In this document: piece by piece, positions 33,231-41,846 of the stretch
How positions within the stretch are numbered: the stretch's first letter is position 1
How the letters are laid out: every line of letters starts with the position of its first letter
NCBI RefSeq assembly: GCF_014640535.1
Contig: NZ_BMHD01000001.1
Location: 2,606,214 to 2,670,213, forward strand
Length of the DNA stretch: 64,000 bases
Direction: 5' to 3'
Source: Cnuibacter physcomitrellae
GTDB lineage: Bacteria; Actinomycetota; Actinomycetes; Actinomycetales; Microbacteriaceae
Position numbers and translations under genes: made by a program
The notes under the pieces: generated by a model
What the model saw: the letters and a program-made list of their open reading frames with translations, nothing else
What the model was told of the DNA's origin: nothing
The model's database searches: none

Positions 33231-33815
33231 TCAGGCGATCACCTCGACGCGGCTGTCCCGGGCCAGCGGGGAGAGACTCGGCGCACGGCTCAGCGACTCC
33301 TGGAGTGCGTCGATGTCGGGGCCGTAGAAGTAGAAGGTCGTGCCATGTGGTCCGTTCCACCACGACTGCAGGGCGGCCTTCTCGGGGAGCTGCGCCTTGA
33401 GCGTGCCGATGAAGTCGTTCATGTCGTACTCCTGGAAGAGCTCCGGGGCGAGGCCGGTCACGTCGACCCGAAGTGCGAGCCCGCGATAGGAGCCAAAGGG
33501 GATCCTGCGCGACCCGCGCTCGACGAACGACCCGACCGGTGCTCCGGCCGACTCCAGGAACTCGGTGATGGTCCGGATGCTCGAGTCGATATCGCCCGCG
33601 AGGTCGACGAAGATGTCGCACGACTCCTGGCCGCCCTCGGGGTTCACGACCGTGCCCGCACCCGTCACCACGCTCTGGGGTGAACGAGTCTCCAGCAGCT
33701 CGGCGAGAGGGTCCTCGAAGATCTGCCCGCGGTGCTCGGGCTGCAGCCTGGCATTGAGGTGAACCATCACGGACTCGGTGGTCGGTTCAGCGCGCTTGTT
33801 CCAAAACGGGGTCAT
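33231..33815 (-). CDS. Protein of unknown function
   Basis: A 194-residue soluble acidic protein without signal or membrane segment. MVHLNARLQPEHRGQIFEDPLAELLE near the N-terminus, CDIFVDLAGDIDSSIRTITEFLESAG in the middle and a C-terminal FYFYGPDIDALQESL suggest an alternating alpha/beta fold. The upstream region is comparatively AT-rich for this window (GAGAGATTATCATG). I do not recognise a family. It converges on the secreted-protein gene with 22 bases between. Confidence 0.6.
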   Translation of the reverse strand: MTPFWNKRAEPTTESVMVHLNARLQPEHRGQIFEDPLAELLETRSPQSVVTGAGTVVNPEGGQESCDIFVDLAGDIDSSIRTITEFLESAGAPVGSFVERGSRRIPFGSYRGLALRVDVTGLAPELFQEYDMNDFIGTLKAQLPEKAALQSWWNGPHGTTFYFYGPDIDALQESLSRAPSLSPLARDSRVEVIA

Positions 33816-33829
33816 ACTGAGAGATTATC

Positions 33830-33847
33830 ATGTTCCGTGACGAGCGA
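33830..33847. repeat. Half of an F3 palindrome
   Basis: ATGTTCCGTGACGAGCG matches the right arm of the F3 element at 39364-39378 and its flank (ATGTTCCGTGACGGGCG) with one difference. No left arm is present. It lies between two minus-strand genes. Confidence 0.5.
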
Positions 33848-33864
33848 CGGTGAGGGCGGGGCCT

Positions 33865-34680
33865 TCAGTCGACGAGGGGGCCGCCCTCGCGCCAGTAGCC
33901 CAGGAAGGAGAGGCGCTCGCGGGGGAGGCCCGTCTCGCGGATGAGGCGGCGGCAGGACGTCACCACGCTCGACTCGCCGGCCAGCCACGCGGCGCCGAGG
34001 TCCGCAGAGGCGTGCGCCCGCACCGCCGACGCCGTCTCGCCGCGCCGCACGATCCGCAGCTCCACCCCGGAGGGCAGACCCGCGCCGCCCAGAGCGCCGT
34101 CGTCGGCGGGGTCCCCGATCTCGACGATCGCCACCCCCGACGCGTCGGGCGGCAGCGACCCGATGATGTTGCGCACGGCCGGGAGGGCCGTCTCGTCGCC
34201 GACGAGGAGGACGGGGCCCGTGTCCGGCGGGGTCCAGTGGATGCCGTACCCGGTCCAGCCGTTGCGCGCATCCGGGCCCGTGACCACAAGCTCGTCGCCC
34301 ACGCGAGCGGCTCGTGCCCACGACGAGGCGGGGCCCTCGGGGGAGTGCAGGAACACGTCGACGTCGATCTCGCGGGCGTCGGGGCGGACGGCGGCGGGCG
34401 TGTAGGTGCGGAGGACGTTGCGCTCGCCCTCGGGAAGGCCCTTCCAGCGGGTGTACCAGTGCGAGGGATGCGGGGTCGGCTCGTCGAGGAGGCCGAAGTC
34501 GGCGAGGCCGCCGCCGGGGAGAGGCAGCACGAGCTTGATGCGCTGGTCCACGCCCCAGGGCGCGAAGTGCTCGAGCGACCCGCCCGCCAGGGTCAGGCGG
34601 AGGAACCGCGGGGACAGCATCCGCCGGGCACTCACCGTCACGGGGAACGCGCTGTACGCCCAGGGGCGAGGCGCGGTCAT
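33865..34680 (-). CDS. Siderophore-interacting protein (FAD-dependent ferric-siderophore reductase)
   Basis: A 271-residue SIP-family flavoprotein. The N-terminal FAD-binding barrel carries RTYTPAAVR (about 97-105), and the C-terminal NADPH-binding domain has VLLVGDETALPAVRNII (about 151-167) and YWREG near the end. It reduces Fe(III)-siderophores in the cytoplasm to release iron. The start overlaps the stop of the upstream ABC ATPase gene (ATGA), making it the last gene of the iron-siderophore operon. Confidence 0.93.
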   Translation of the reverse strand: MTAPRPWAYSAFPVTVSARRMLSPRFLRLTLAGGSLEHFAPWGVDQRIKLVLPLPGGGLADFGLLDEPTPHPSHWYTRWKGLPEGERNVLRTYTPAAVRPDAREIDVDVFLHSPEGPASSWARAARVGDELVVTGPDARNGWTGYGIHWTPPDTGPVLLVGDETALPAVRNIIGSLPPDASGVAIVEIGDPADDGALGGAGLPSGVELRIVRRGETASAVRAHASADLGAAWLAGESSVVTSCRRLIRETGLPRERLSFLGYWREGGPLVD

Positions 34681-35540
34681 GTGCCGGCTCCGGCCACGCG
34701 GGCCCCGCCGCGCAGCGGGACGACGAGCGGACCGCCGGTGACGGGGTCGTCGATCACGACGTTGGGCAGCCCGTACACCTCCTCGACGCGCTCGGTCGTG
34801 ATCACCTCGCGCGGCGAGCCCTGCGCGACGATGCGCCCGTCGCGCATCGCGACGACGTGGTCGGCGTACCGCGCGGCGTGGTTGAGGTCGTGGAGCACGG
34901 CGACGATCGTCCGGCCGCGCGTGTGGAGGTCGGCGAACAGCTCCATGAGCTCGACCTGGTGGGCGATGTCGAGGAAGGTGGTCGGCTCGTCGAGCAGCAG
35001 GAGATCGGTCTGCTGCGCGAGCACCATCGCCACCCACACGCGCTGGCGCTGCCCGCCTGAGAGGGCGTCGACGGGGCGCGTGGCGAGCTCGGTGGTCCCG
35101 GTCGCCTCGAGCGCCTCGCGCACGGCGACCTCGTCGGCGTTCGACCACTGCCGCAGCAGGGACTGGTGCGGATAGCGTCCGCGGGCGACGAGATCGGCGA
35201 CGGTGATCCCGTCGGGGGCGAGGGCGGACTGGGGCAGCAACCCGAGGCGACGCGCGACCTCCTTCGCGGGGTGCGCGGAGATGGTGCGTCCGTCGAGCAC
35301 CACGCGTCCGGCCGTCGGAGCGAGCAGGCGCGAGAGGGCCCGCAGCAGGGTGGACTTGCCGCAGGCGTTGGGTCCGATGATGACGGTGAAGGATCCGGGC
35401 GGGACCGCGACGGAGAGCTCGGAGACGACCGGCGCGTCGCCGTACCCAAGGGTGACGCCCTCGGCGACGAGGCGAGAGAGACCGGGCGGGGCAGACACGG
35501 CGGAAGACGCTACTGGGGTGGATGCGGATGCTTCAGACAC
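34677..35540 (-). CDS. Iron-siderophore ABC transporter ATP-binding protein (FepC type)
   Basis: A 287-residue ABC ATPase. Walker A is GPNACGKST (about 56-64, Ala replacing the usual Gly at the fourth position), the signature is LSGGQRQR (about 155-162) and Walker B is LLLLDEPTTFLD (about 174-185), followed by an H-loop in VLHDLNHA. Its start (GTG) overlaps the end of the permease gene by 8 bases and its stop overlaps the SIP gene, consistent with a tightly coupled FepBDGC-like operon. It energises ferric-siderophore import. Confidence 0.95.
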   Translation of the reverse strand: MSEASASTPVASSAVSAPPGLSRLVAEGVTLGYGDAPVVSELSVAVPPGSFTVIIGPNACGKSTLLRALSRLLAPTAGRVVLDGRTISAHPAKEVARRLGLLPQSALAPDGITVADLVARGRYPHQSLLRQWSNADEVAVREALEATGTTELATRPVDALSGGQRQRVWVAMVLAQQTDLLLLDEPTTFLDIAHQVELMELFADLHTRGRTIVAVLHDLNHAARYADHVVAMRDGRIVAQGSPREVITTERVEEVYGLPNVVIDDPVTGGPLVVPLRGGARVAGAGT

Positions 35541-36579
35541 GATGACGGATCTCCGAGACGATCACGACGATGAGGTAGAGGCCGCCGACGGAGACGGTGA
35601 CGACGCCGACGGGCAGGGGGACGGGCAGCAGGTGCTGGGCCACCAGGTCGGAGGCGAGGAGCAGCAGCGAGCCCACCACGGCCGAGAGCGCGAGCGACAG
35701 CGTCGGCGACCCGGCGAGGCGACGTGCGATCTGCGGCGCCGCCAGCGCGACGAACGCCACCGGCCCGGCGATGGCGGTCGTCGCCGCGACGAGCACGACC
35801 CCCACGAGGAGAGCGAGCGCGCGGACGAGAGGAGGGCGCACCCCGCTCGCCGCCGCCACGTCGTCGCCCAGCTCGATCTGCCGCAGCGCCGGGACGAGGG
35901 CGAACGCGGCGACGGCGAACGGCGTCACGCAGGCGAGCACGCCGGCGAGGGCGTCCCCCGTCACGCCGTTCAGCGAGCCCTGACCCCAGCTGGACGCGAA
36001 CATCGCGGTCTCCAGCTCGATCTGCAGCAGCATCCACGTGTTGAGCGAGGCGAGCATCGCCGAGACGCCGATCCCGACGACGATGAGCCTGAACCCCTGC
36101 ACGCCGCCGCGAGACGCGAGCAGCCAGATCACGGCGGAGGCGGCGAGGCAGCCGACGAGCGCGCCTACGGCCCGCGCGGGCCACGACGCCGAGACGAGCA
36201 CGAGGGTGACGAGCATCCCGGTGAACGCGCCGTTCGACAGGCCGAGGATGTCGGGGCTCGCGAGCGGATTGCGTGTCACCGTCTGGAACAGCGCGCCCGC
36301 GATGGCCAGGAGCGCTCCGATCGAGACGGCGGCGAGCGTGCGGGGGAGGCGCCAGCCGACGACCACCGTGGTGTCCATCGCGTCCCCCGATCCGAGGAGC
36401 GCGCGGATCACCGCGTCGGGCGCGACCGTGTACGTCCCCCACCCCAGCGAGAGCACGGTGAGCACGAGCACCGCGACCAGGGCCGCCGCACCCACCACGA
36501 CGCTGCGGACACGCAGCGGGATGCGGACCGGACCCATCCGCAGCTCCAGCCTGCGGTACCCCACGTCGATGCCCGTCAC
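35533..36579 (-). CDS. Iron-siderophore ABC transporter permease (FepG/FecD type)
   Basis: A 348-residue FecCD permease with about 10 membrane segments. Family motifs visible are GWRLPRTLAAVSIGALLAIAGALFQTVTRNPLASPDILG (segments 2-3) and a C-terminal GPVAFVALAAPQIARRLAG. It begins at GTG overlapping the stop of the first permease (GTGA) and pairs with it to form the membrane channel. Confidence 0.95.
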   Translation of the reverse strand: MTGIDVGYRRLELRMGPVRIPLRVRSVVVGAAALVAVLVLTVLSLGWGTYTVAPDAVIRALLGSGDAMDTTVVVGWRLPRTLAAVSIGALLAIAGALFQTVTRNPLASPDILGLSNGAFTGMLVTLVLVSASWPARAVGALVGCLAASAVIWLLASRGGVQGFRLIVVGIGVSAMLASLNTWMLLQIELETAMFASSWGQGSLNGVTGDALAGVLACVTPFAVAAFALVPALRQIELGDDVAAASGVRPPLVRALALLVGVVLVAATTAIAGPVAFVALAAPQIARRLAGSPTLSLALSAVVGSLLLLASDLVAQHLLPVPLPVGVVTVSVGGLYLIVVIVSEIRHRV

Positions 36580-37661
36580 AGCGCGCTCGCCTTCCGTCGC
36601 CGGGCCAGCACGATGAGCACGGGCGCGCCCACGAACGCGGTGACGATGCCCGCGGGCACCTCAGCGGGGGCGATGACGACGCGACCCAGCACATCCGCCA
36701 GCAGCACCACGACGGGGGCGGCGAGAGCGCTGAGCGGCAGGATGCGGCGCTGATCGGGTCCGACGATCCAGCGCACGACGTGCGGCACCATGAGCCCGAC
36801 GAACGAGAGCGGCCCGACCAGCGCGGTAGCCGCCCCGGCGAGGAGGGTCACCGCGACGATCGACGCCACCCGCACGGCGCCGACGGGGATGCCCTGCGCC
36901 CGCGCGAGGTCGTCGCCGAGCGCGAGGGCGTTGAGGGGGCGGCCGAGCACGAACGCGAGGAGCAGTCCGGCGAGGATGAAGGGCACGACCGGGAGCACGA
37001 CGTCGAGGGTGCGTCCGAGCAGGGATCCGGCGTTCCAGCCGCGCATCGAGTCGAAGGCGTCGGGGTCGCTGAGCATCATCCCGGAGGTGATGCCCGAGAG
37101 GACCGCGCCCACGGCGACGCCGGCGAGGGTGAGGCGGAGCGGGTCGGCCGGGCCGCGTCCCGACGAACCCACGACGGCCACGGCGATCGTCACCACGAGG
37201 GCGCCGAGGAAGGCGGGCCAGACCAGGAGCAGCGGCGAGTGCGCGCCGACGAGGGTGACCGTGAGGGCCACGGCGAAGGCCGCCCCCGCGTTCACACCCA
37301 GGATGCCGGGGTCGGCGAGCGGATTGCGCGAGAACGACTGCATGAGCGCCCCGGCCACGCCCAGGGCGCTCCCCGCGACGATCCCGGCGACCGTGCGCGG
37401 CAGGCGCAGGCCCAGCACGATGTAGTCGGAGTCGGGTGTGCCCGCGCCGCGCAGGCTCTCCCAGACGGTCGACCAGGGCAGCGGGTTGGCGCCGATCATG
37501 AGCGAGAGGGCGATCGCCGCGGCGAGGACCGCCGCGAGCACGAGGGCGCCGACGGCGGTCCTGCCGAGCCGCACGGGCCGGGGTCGCGTCGGTCCGGGTC
37601 GTGCGGATCCGGGTCGTGTGGATCCGGGTCGTGTGGGGTCGGCGACCGCCTCGGTCGTCAT
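36576..37661 (-). CDS. Iron-siderophore ABC transporter permease (FepD type)
   Basis: A 361-residue FecCD permease. The N-terminal ~30 residues are a Thr/Arg/Pro/Gly repeat region (PGSTR, PGSAR, PGPTR) from three 15-bp tandem repeats. The membrane part has about 10 segments with LPRTVAGIVAGSALGVAGALMQSFSRNPLADPGILG and GPLSFVGLMVPHVVRWIVG. The ATG overlaps the binding-protein stop (ATGA). The open frame continues upstream over that gene, but this start fits the operon and the conserved length. Confidence 0.93.
   Translation of the reverse strand: MTTEAVADPTRPGSTRPGSARPGPTRPRPVRLGRTAVGALVLAAVLAAAIALSLMIGANPLPWSTVWESLRGAGTPDSDYIVLGLRLPRTVAGIVAGSALGVAGALMQSFSRNPLADPGILGVNAGAAFAVALTVTLVGAHSPLLLVWPAFLGALVVTIAVAVVGSSGRGPADPLRLTLAGVAVGAVLSGITSGMMLSDPDAFDSMRGWNAGSLLGRTLDVVLPVVPFILAGLLLAFVLGRPLNALALGDDLARAQGIPVGAVRVASIVAVTLLAGAATALVGPLSFVGLMVPHVVRWIVGPDQRRILPLSALAAPVVVLLADVLGRVVIAPAEVPAGIVTAFVGAPVLIVLARRRKASAL
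37591..37635. repeat. Three 15-bp tandem repeats in the FepD-type gene
   Basis: Units at 37591-37605, 37606-37620 and 37621-37635; the last two are identical (GATCCGGGTCGTGTG). They encode five-residue repeats in the cytoplasmic N-tail of the permease. Copy number could vary without shifting the frame. Confidence 0.8.
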
Positions 37662-38587
37662 CGACCCGACTTCAGGAAGCCCTCGATGTCGTCGAGCACC
37701 GACTGGGCGCCCTTCGGTCCGACTCCGGCGACCCACGTGCTCGAGTCGACGAGGGTCACGGTCGGGAAGGCGGCGGCGTTCTGCGTGATGGCGGCGGGCA
37801 TGGTCGACGGGTCGTCGACGTCCGAGGTGGTCACGAAGACCGCATCCGCGGTGGCCGAGGCGATGTTCTCGGGCGAGATGTCGGCCTGCAGTCCGTCGGC
37901 CCAGTCGTGCTCGGGGATGGTGTAGCCCACGCACTCGAGGAGGCTCCCGGCGAACGACACCGGCCCGTAGAGGCTCAGCGTCGTCTCGTCGCGCGGTCGG
38001 ATCATCTCGGCCGTCTTCCCGGCGAGGTCGTGGGCGCCCTCCACCTCGTCGCAGCGGGTGTCGACGGCGGTGACGGCCGCCTTCACCTCGTCGGCGCGAC
38101 CCAGGGCCTCGCCGATGAGCTCGGCGTTGTCGCGCCACGGATCCGCCTGCGTCGCGATGAACACGGTCGGCGCGATGGCGCTGAGCTGGTCGTAGAGCCC
38201 CGAGTGACGGGACTCGGTGCCGAGGATGAGGTCGGGCTTCAGGGCGGCGATGGCCTCGAGGTCGGGCTCGCTGACGGTGCCGACCGGCTCCACACCGTCG
38301 ACGCCGAGGTAGGCGGGAACGCCGGTGGTGGTGTTCGCGACGGCCGCGCCGACGGGTGTGATGCCCGCGGCCACGGCGGTGTCGAGCTCGAGCGGCTCGA
38401 GCGTGACGACCCGCTCCGGCTGGTCCGGGACCGCCGTGGTGCCGCGGGCGTGCGTCACCTCATGGGTCGCTCCCGCCGTCGCCGTGGGTTCCGCGTCCGC
38501 CTGCGCCGAGCATCCGGAGAGCACCACGGCCGCGCCGAGGACGGCGGCGACGAGGGTGAGACGACGATGGGAGGAGCGCGCGGGCAT
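37658..38587 (-). CDS. Iron-siderophore ABC transporter binding lipoprotein (FepB type)
   Basis: A 309-residue periplasmic-binding-protein-like lipoprotein with signal peptide and lipobox LSGC (Cys near residue 26). The mature part has DQPERVVTLEPLELDTAVAAG (about 53-73) and the two-lobed TroA/FepB fold (LKPDLILGTES). It captures ferric siderophores at the cell surface. It is the first gene of the five-gene iron operon, directly behind an iron box at 38619-38637. Confidence 0.94.
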   Translation of the reverse strand: MPARSSHRRLTLVAAVLGAAVVLSGCSAQADAEPTATAGATHEVTHARGTTAVPDQPERVVTLEPLELDTAVAAGITPVGAAVANTTTGVPAYLGVDGVEPVGTVSEPDLEAIAALKPDLILGTESRHSGLYDQLSAIAPTVFIATQADPWRDNAELIGEALGRADEVKAAVTAVDTRCDEVEGAHDLAGKTAEMIRPRDETTLSLYGPVSFAGSLLECVGYTIPEHDWADGLQADISPENIASATADAVFVTTSDVDDPSTMPAAITQNAAAFPTVTLVDSSTWVAGVGPKGAQSVLDDIEGFLKSGR

Positions 38588-38618
38588 GACGGGACGGCCT
38601 TTCGACGGGCGAGGTCGG

Positions 38619-38637
38619 TTAGGTAAGGGTTACCTTA
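38619..38637. promoter_or_regulatory. DtxR/IdeR-type iron box
   Basis: TTAGGTAAGGGTTACCTTA is a near-perfect 19-base palindrome matching the DtxR/IdeR consensus (TTAGGTTAGSCTAACCTAA). It lies 32 bases before the siderophore-binding protein start and predicts repression of the whole operon when iron is plentiful. Confidence 0.85.
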
Positions 38638-38682
38638 TCCAATCGTCACCGCGCGGGTCGAGTCGGGGCATCGTCCCCGAGG

Positions 38683-39216
38683 TCAGCCGCCGATGCCGCA
38701 GGTCTGGATGGTCCAGCCGATGAAGGCCTGGTAGTTCGGGTCCGAGGCCGCGTTGCGGAGCGCGTCCGACTCGAGGAACCTCGGGTCGAGGCCGACGTCG
38801 GAGACGAGGCTGTCGGACGGGAACTGCGCCAGGATGCCGAGGGTCTCCACGGCGGACGCCTCGAACACCTGCGCTCCGGCGGCGATCTCCGCGCTCACGC
38901 CCTGGAGGGGGAGGATCGCGCGGATCGCCTCGAGCTGAGCGTTCCCGGCCACGATGTCCTCACCCACCGTGCCCACCTTGGCGGCCGCCGCCGCGCGGTT
39001 GGCGTCGCAGAAGGCCTCGTAGTCGCCGCCGGCGGACGAGCCCGTCGACGTGCTCGAGGGGGCGGGCGACGGCGTGCTCGATGGGGACGGCGTCGGGGCG
39101 GGGGTCGCCGCGCTCGGGTCGGAGGCGGCGGGGGATGAGCATCCCGTCAGGATCGCGGCGGCGATCACCGCGCCGCTCCAGGCGAGAGCGCGGGTGTTCG
39201 GGCGAGACGATGGCAC
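38683..39216 (-). CDS. Putative lipoprotein of unknown function
   Basis: A 177-residue protein beginning VPSSRPNTRALAWSG, with a lipoprotein signal (lipobox LTGC, Cys near residue 26), a Ser/Pro/Thr-rich linker of about 30 residues, and a mostly helical domain with two cysteines (FCDANRA and the terminal TCGIGG) that could form a disulfide. The GTG start was chosen for its ribosome site GGAGGACG. I do not recognise the family. It is transcribed toward the iron operon but has its own gap. Confidence 0.65.
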   Translation of the reverse strand: MPSSRPNTRALAWSGAVIAAAILTGCSSPAASDPSAATPAPTPSPSSTPSPAPSSTSTGSSAGGDYEAFCDANRAAAAAKVGTVGEDIVAGNAQLEAIRAILPLQGVSAEIAAGAQVFEASAVETLGILAQFPSDSLVSDVGLDPRFLESDALRNAASDPNYQAFIGWTIQTCGIGG

Positions 39217-39308
39217 GGTCGGCGTCCTCCAGGGTGGTCGATGGCGAGCGGGATCGCTCTCTCCATGATGTCGCATGGTCATTCGTGGTCTCTCGGGCCC
39301 GGAACGGC

Positions 39309-39378
39309 ACGCTCGTCACGGAATACGGCAAGTCCCCCGCGTATATCGGGGGACCTGCGCATGTTCCGTGACGGGCGT
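39309..39378. repeat. F3 palindromic element (copy 2)
   Basis: ACGCTCGTCACGGAA (39309-39323) pairs with TTCCGTGACGGGCGT (39364-39378) with one G-U pair. A nested hairpin GTCCCCC/GGGGGAC (39332-39338, 39348-39354) fills the middle. It lies just past the end of the DUF3817 gene and could terminate it. Confidence 0.75.
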
Positions 39379-39394
39379 CCTCTCACCGCGGCCG

Positions 39395-39868
39395 TCAGGC
39401 CTTCGGGACGGGCGGCCCGAGCACGAGGAGCACCGCGAAGGCGAGTGCGACCACCGCGACGAGGCCGCCGCCGAGGAGGAGCGGGTGCCCGATCGCCGCG
39501 CGGAAGGCGCGATCGTGCCACGTGCGGTCGCGGGGGTCGCCGGGCGCAGGGGCGGGCGCGGTGCGCCACGGGCCGGCGAGGCGTCCGCTGCGGTGCAGCC
39601 ACAGCTCGAGCGGGACCGTGGCGTAGGGCACGACCGTGGCGATGAGCGCGAGGATCGTCGGGCGCGCCGTCCAGTGCTGGTTCTTCGCCACGAGCACGGT
39701 CGTCGCCGCGTAGGCGAGCACGACGAACCCGTGGATGCCACCCCCGATGCTCACGGCGACGTCGAGTCCGACGGTGGCGCGGAGCACGAGCCCGGCGATC
39801 AGCAGCGTCCACGACACCGCCTCGGCGATCGCGACGGTGCGGTACAGGGTCAGCGGTGACCGGAACAC
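39395..39868 (-). CDS. DUF3817-family small membrane protein
   Basis: A 157-residue protein with a DUF3817 core: the first ~95 residues hold LYRTVAIAEAVSWTLLIAGLVLR (segment 1), segments at about 42-60 and 70-90, and the motif KNQHWTARPTILALIATVVPYATVPLELWL. A fourth hydrophobic segment lies near the C-terminus (about 130-150). The family is common in actinobacteria and often adjoins other integral membrane proteins; the role is unknown. GTG start. Confidence 0.85.
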   Translation of the reverse strand: MFRSPLTLYRTVAIAEAVSWTLLIAGLVLRATVGLDVAVSIGGGIHGFVVLAYAATTVLVAKNQHWTARPTILALIATVVPYATVPLELWLHRSGRLAGPWRTAPAPAPGDPRDRTWHDRAFRAAIGHPLLLGGGLVAVVALAFAVLLVLGPPVPKA

Positions 39869-39955
39869 GGGTCCTCCTCGGGGCGCAGCGGCGGGGCGGG
39901 CTCGCCGTCAGGCTATCGCCCGCGCCTGAGCCGGGGCCGCACGTCTCCGTCGGCC

Positions 39956-40020
39956 GCCCCCATCCGTCACTTTCGGATAGTGCGCGGGCCCTGGACTAGC
40001 GGAAAGTGACGGATGGGGGC
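39956..40020. repeat. F4 palindrome with perfect 19-base arms
   Basis: Arms at 39956-39974 and 40002-40020 (GCCCCCATCCGTCACTTTC and its exact complement) enclose a 27-base loop. It lies between two divergent genes (starts 39868 and 40095), so a terminator role is not expected. It could be an operator or a mobile repeat. Confidence 0.8.
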
Positions 40021-40094
40021 GACCGGAATGAGGTCACCCGATGCACGGAGGGGGTCCATCCCGTCGGAGCGGCGGGCGATGGGAGGATGGGGGC

Positions 40095-40799
40095 ATGAGC
40101 GACGAGGGCCGGACCGCGGGCGGGTCGTCGTCGCAGACGCTCTCGCGCGGGATCCAGGCGCTCGAGCTTCTGGCGGAGGCGGAGCGTCCGCTCACGATCG
40201 CCGAGCTCGCCACCCGGCTCGGGCTGCACCGCTCGATCGTGTACCGGATCGTGCGCACGCTCGAGGAGCACGGGCTCGTGGTGCGCAACTCCGCGGGCGC
40301 GCTCGAGCTCGGCGCCCGACTCGCCGCGCTCGCCCGCTCGGTGGCGCGCGACCTGCAGTCCGCGGCGCTGCCCGAGCTCACCGCCGTGGCGAACGAGCTG
40401 GGCATGACCGCCTTCGTCGTGGTGCTCGACGGCGACGACATCGTGACGACGCTGGTGAGCGTCGAGCCGCGGCACCTGCACGCCGCGGTCGCCCAGCGGC
40501 CCGGCACGAGGCACTCGCTCGAGGCGGGGGCGCCCGGACTGGCGATCCAGATGGCGATGCCGGCGGCGGGGCGTCCCGCGATCGCGGACGCCCCGACCCA
40601 CCGCGCGCTGCCCGCCGGCTACGCGACGAGCCACGACGAGGTCATCGCCGGACTAGCCTCGGTCGCCGCTCCCATCGTCGTGGGCGGTCGCCCGCCCGCC
40701 GCGGTCGCCGTGGTGTACGTGCACCACGACACCGACATCGAGCGGATCGGCGAGCGGCTGCGCGCCGCCGCCGCCGCGATCGCCGCCGAGCTCGCCTGA
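40095..40799 (+). CDS. IclR-family transcriptional regulator
   Basis: A 234-residue regulator with the winged helix-turn-helix (SRGIQALELLAEAERPLTIAELATRLGLHRSIVYRIVRTLEEHGLV, about 16-62) and the C-terminal IclR effector domain (about 80-234, with VSVEPRHLHAAVAQRPG). The target is not obvious: it is followed on the same strand by a class I aldolase (about 145 bases downstream) and divergent from the DUF3817 gene. IclR regulators usually control catabolic operons and bind small acids. Confidence 0.9.
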   Translation: MSDEGRTAGGSSSQTLSRGIQALELLAEAERPLTIAELATRLGLHRSIVYRIVRTLEEHGLVVRNSAGALELGARLAALARSVARDLQSAALPELTAVANELGMTAFVVVLDGDDIVTTLVSVEPRHLHAAVAQRPGTRHSLEAGAPGLAIQMAMPAAGRPAIADAPTHRALPAGYATSHDEVIAGLASVAAPIVVGGRPPAAVAVVYVHHDTDIERIGERLRAAAAAIAAELA

Positions 40800-40943
40800 C
40801 GCTCGGCACGGAGTCCCGCTCGGACCCACCAGCCGCCGCATCCGCACTCTGGTGCCGCCGCCGGGCGGAGCCTAGGCTCGGCCCTGGCGGGTCGGCACAC
40901 GCCCGCTCCCCCAGGCGGGCCACCCGGACGAAAGGCGTGACGC

Positions 40944-41846
40944 GTGACCGACGACACCACCATCCACGACACCATGCTCAGCCGCTTCGAGACGGGCCGC
41001 GGCTTCCTGGCCGCGCTCGACCAGAGCGGCGGGAGCTCGCCGAAGGCGCTGCAGCTCTACGGCATCGAGCCCTCCGAGTACTCGGGTGACGAGCAGATGT
41101 TCGACCTCATCCACGCCGAACGCGTCCGCATCATGACCGACCCGGCGTTCACCTCGGAGCGCATCCTCGCCGCGATCCTGTTCGAGGACACCCTGGGCCG
41201 CGAGATCGAGGGCAAGGGCGTCGCCGAGTGGCTGTGGGCCACGAAGGGCATCGTGCCCATCCTCAAGATCGACAAGGGCCTCCGCGATGAGGCCGATGGC
41301 GTGCAGCTGATGCGCGACATCCCCGATCTCGGCGACCTGCTGGGCCGAGCCAAGGCCGCGGGGGCGCTCGGCACGAAGGAGCGCTCCGTCATCCACGCCG
41401 CCGACGAGGGCGGGATCGCGCAGATCGTCGACCAGCAGTTCGACCTCGCGAGCACAGTGCTCGACGCAGGACTGCTGCCCATCCTCGAGCCCGAGGTCGA
41501 CATCCACGCCCCCGACAAGGCGGCGGCCGAGGAGCAGCTCAAGGCGCGCATCCTCGAACACCTCGCCGGACTCGGCGACCGGAAGGTCGCGGTGAAGATC
41601 TCCATCCCCTCGGTCGACGACTTCTACGCCGACCTCATCGCGCATCGGAACGTCGCCCGGGTCGTCGCCCTCTCGGGCGGCTACAGCCGCGAGGATGCGG
41701 ATGAGCGCCTGGCGCGCAACCACGGCCTGATCGCGAGCTTCAGCCGCGCCCTCCTCGACGGGCTCTCGGTGCACCAGACCGACCAGGAGTTCCACGCCAC
41801 CCTCGAGGCGTCGATCGCCGCGATCTACAAGGCGTCGCTGACCTGA
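40944..41846 (+). CDS. fda: Class I fructose-bisphosphate aldolase
   Basis: A 300-residue Schiff-base aldolase of the bacterial Fba-I/fda type. GFLAALDQSGGSSPKAL (about 21-37) carries the substrate-binding part, and PILKIDKGL and VAVKISIP hold the lysines around the active site. It cleaves fructose-1,6-bisphosphate to DHAP and glyceraldehyde-3-phosphate. Starts at GTG after an AAAGG-type ribosome site. The 3' end overlaps the convergent LysR gene by 22 bases. Confidence 0.95.
   Translation: MTDDTTIHDTMLSRFETGRGFLAALDQSGGSSPKALQLYGIEPSEYSGDEQMFDLIHAERVRIMTDPAFTSERILAAILFEDTLGREIEGKGVAEWLWATKGIVPILKIDKGLRDEADGVQLMRDIPDLGDLLGRAKAAGALGTKERSVIHAADEGGIAQIVDQQFDLASTVLDAGLLPILEPEVDIHAPDKAAAEEQLKARILEHLAGLGDRKVAVKISIPSVDDFYADLIAHRNVARVVALSGGYSREDADERLARNHGLIASFSRALLDGLSVHQTDQEFHATLEASIAAIYKASLT

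Noticed and set aside
7992-40020. Palindromes as CRISPR repeats
   Set aside because: They are not regularly spaced with unique spacers, and no cas gene is present.
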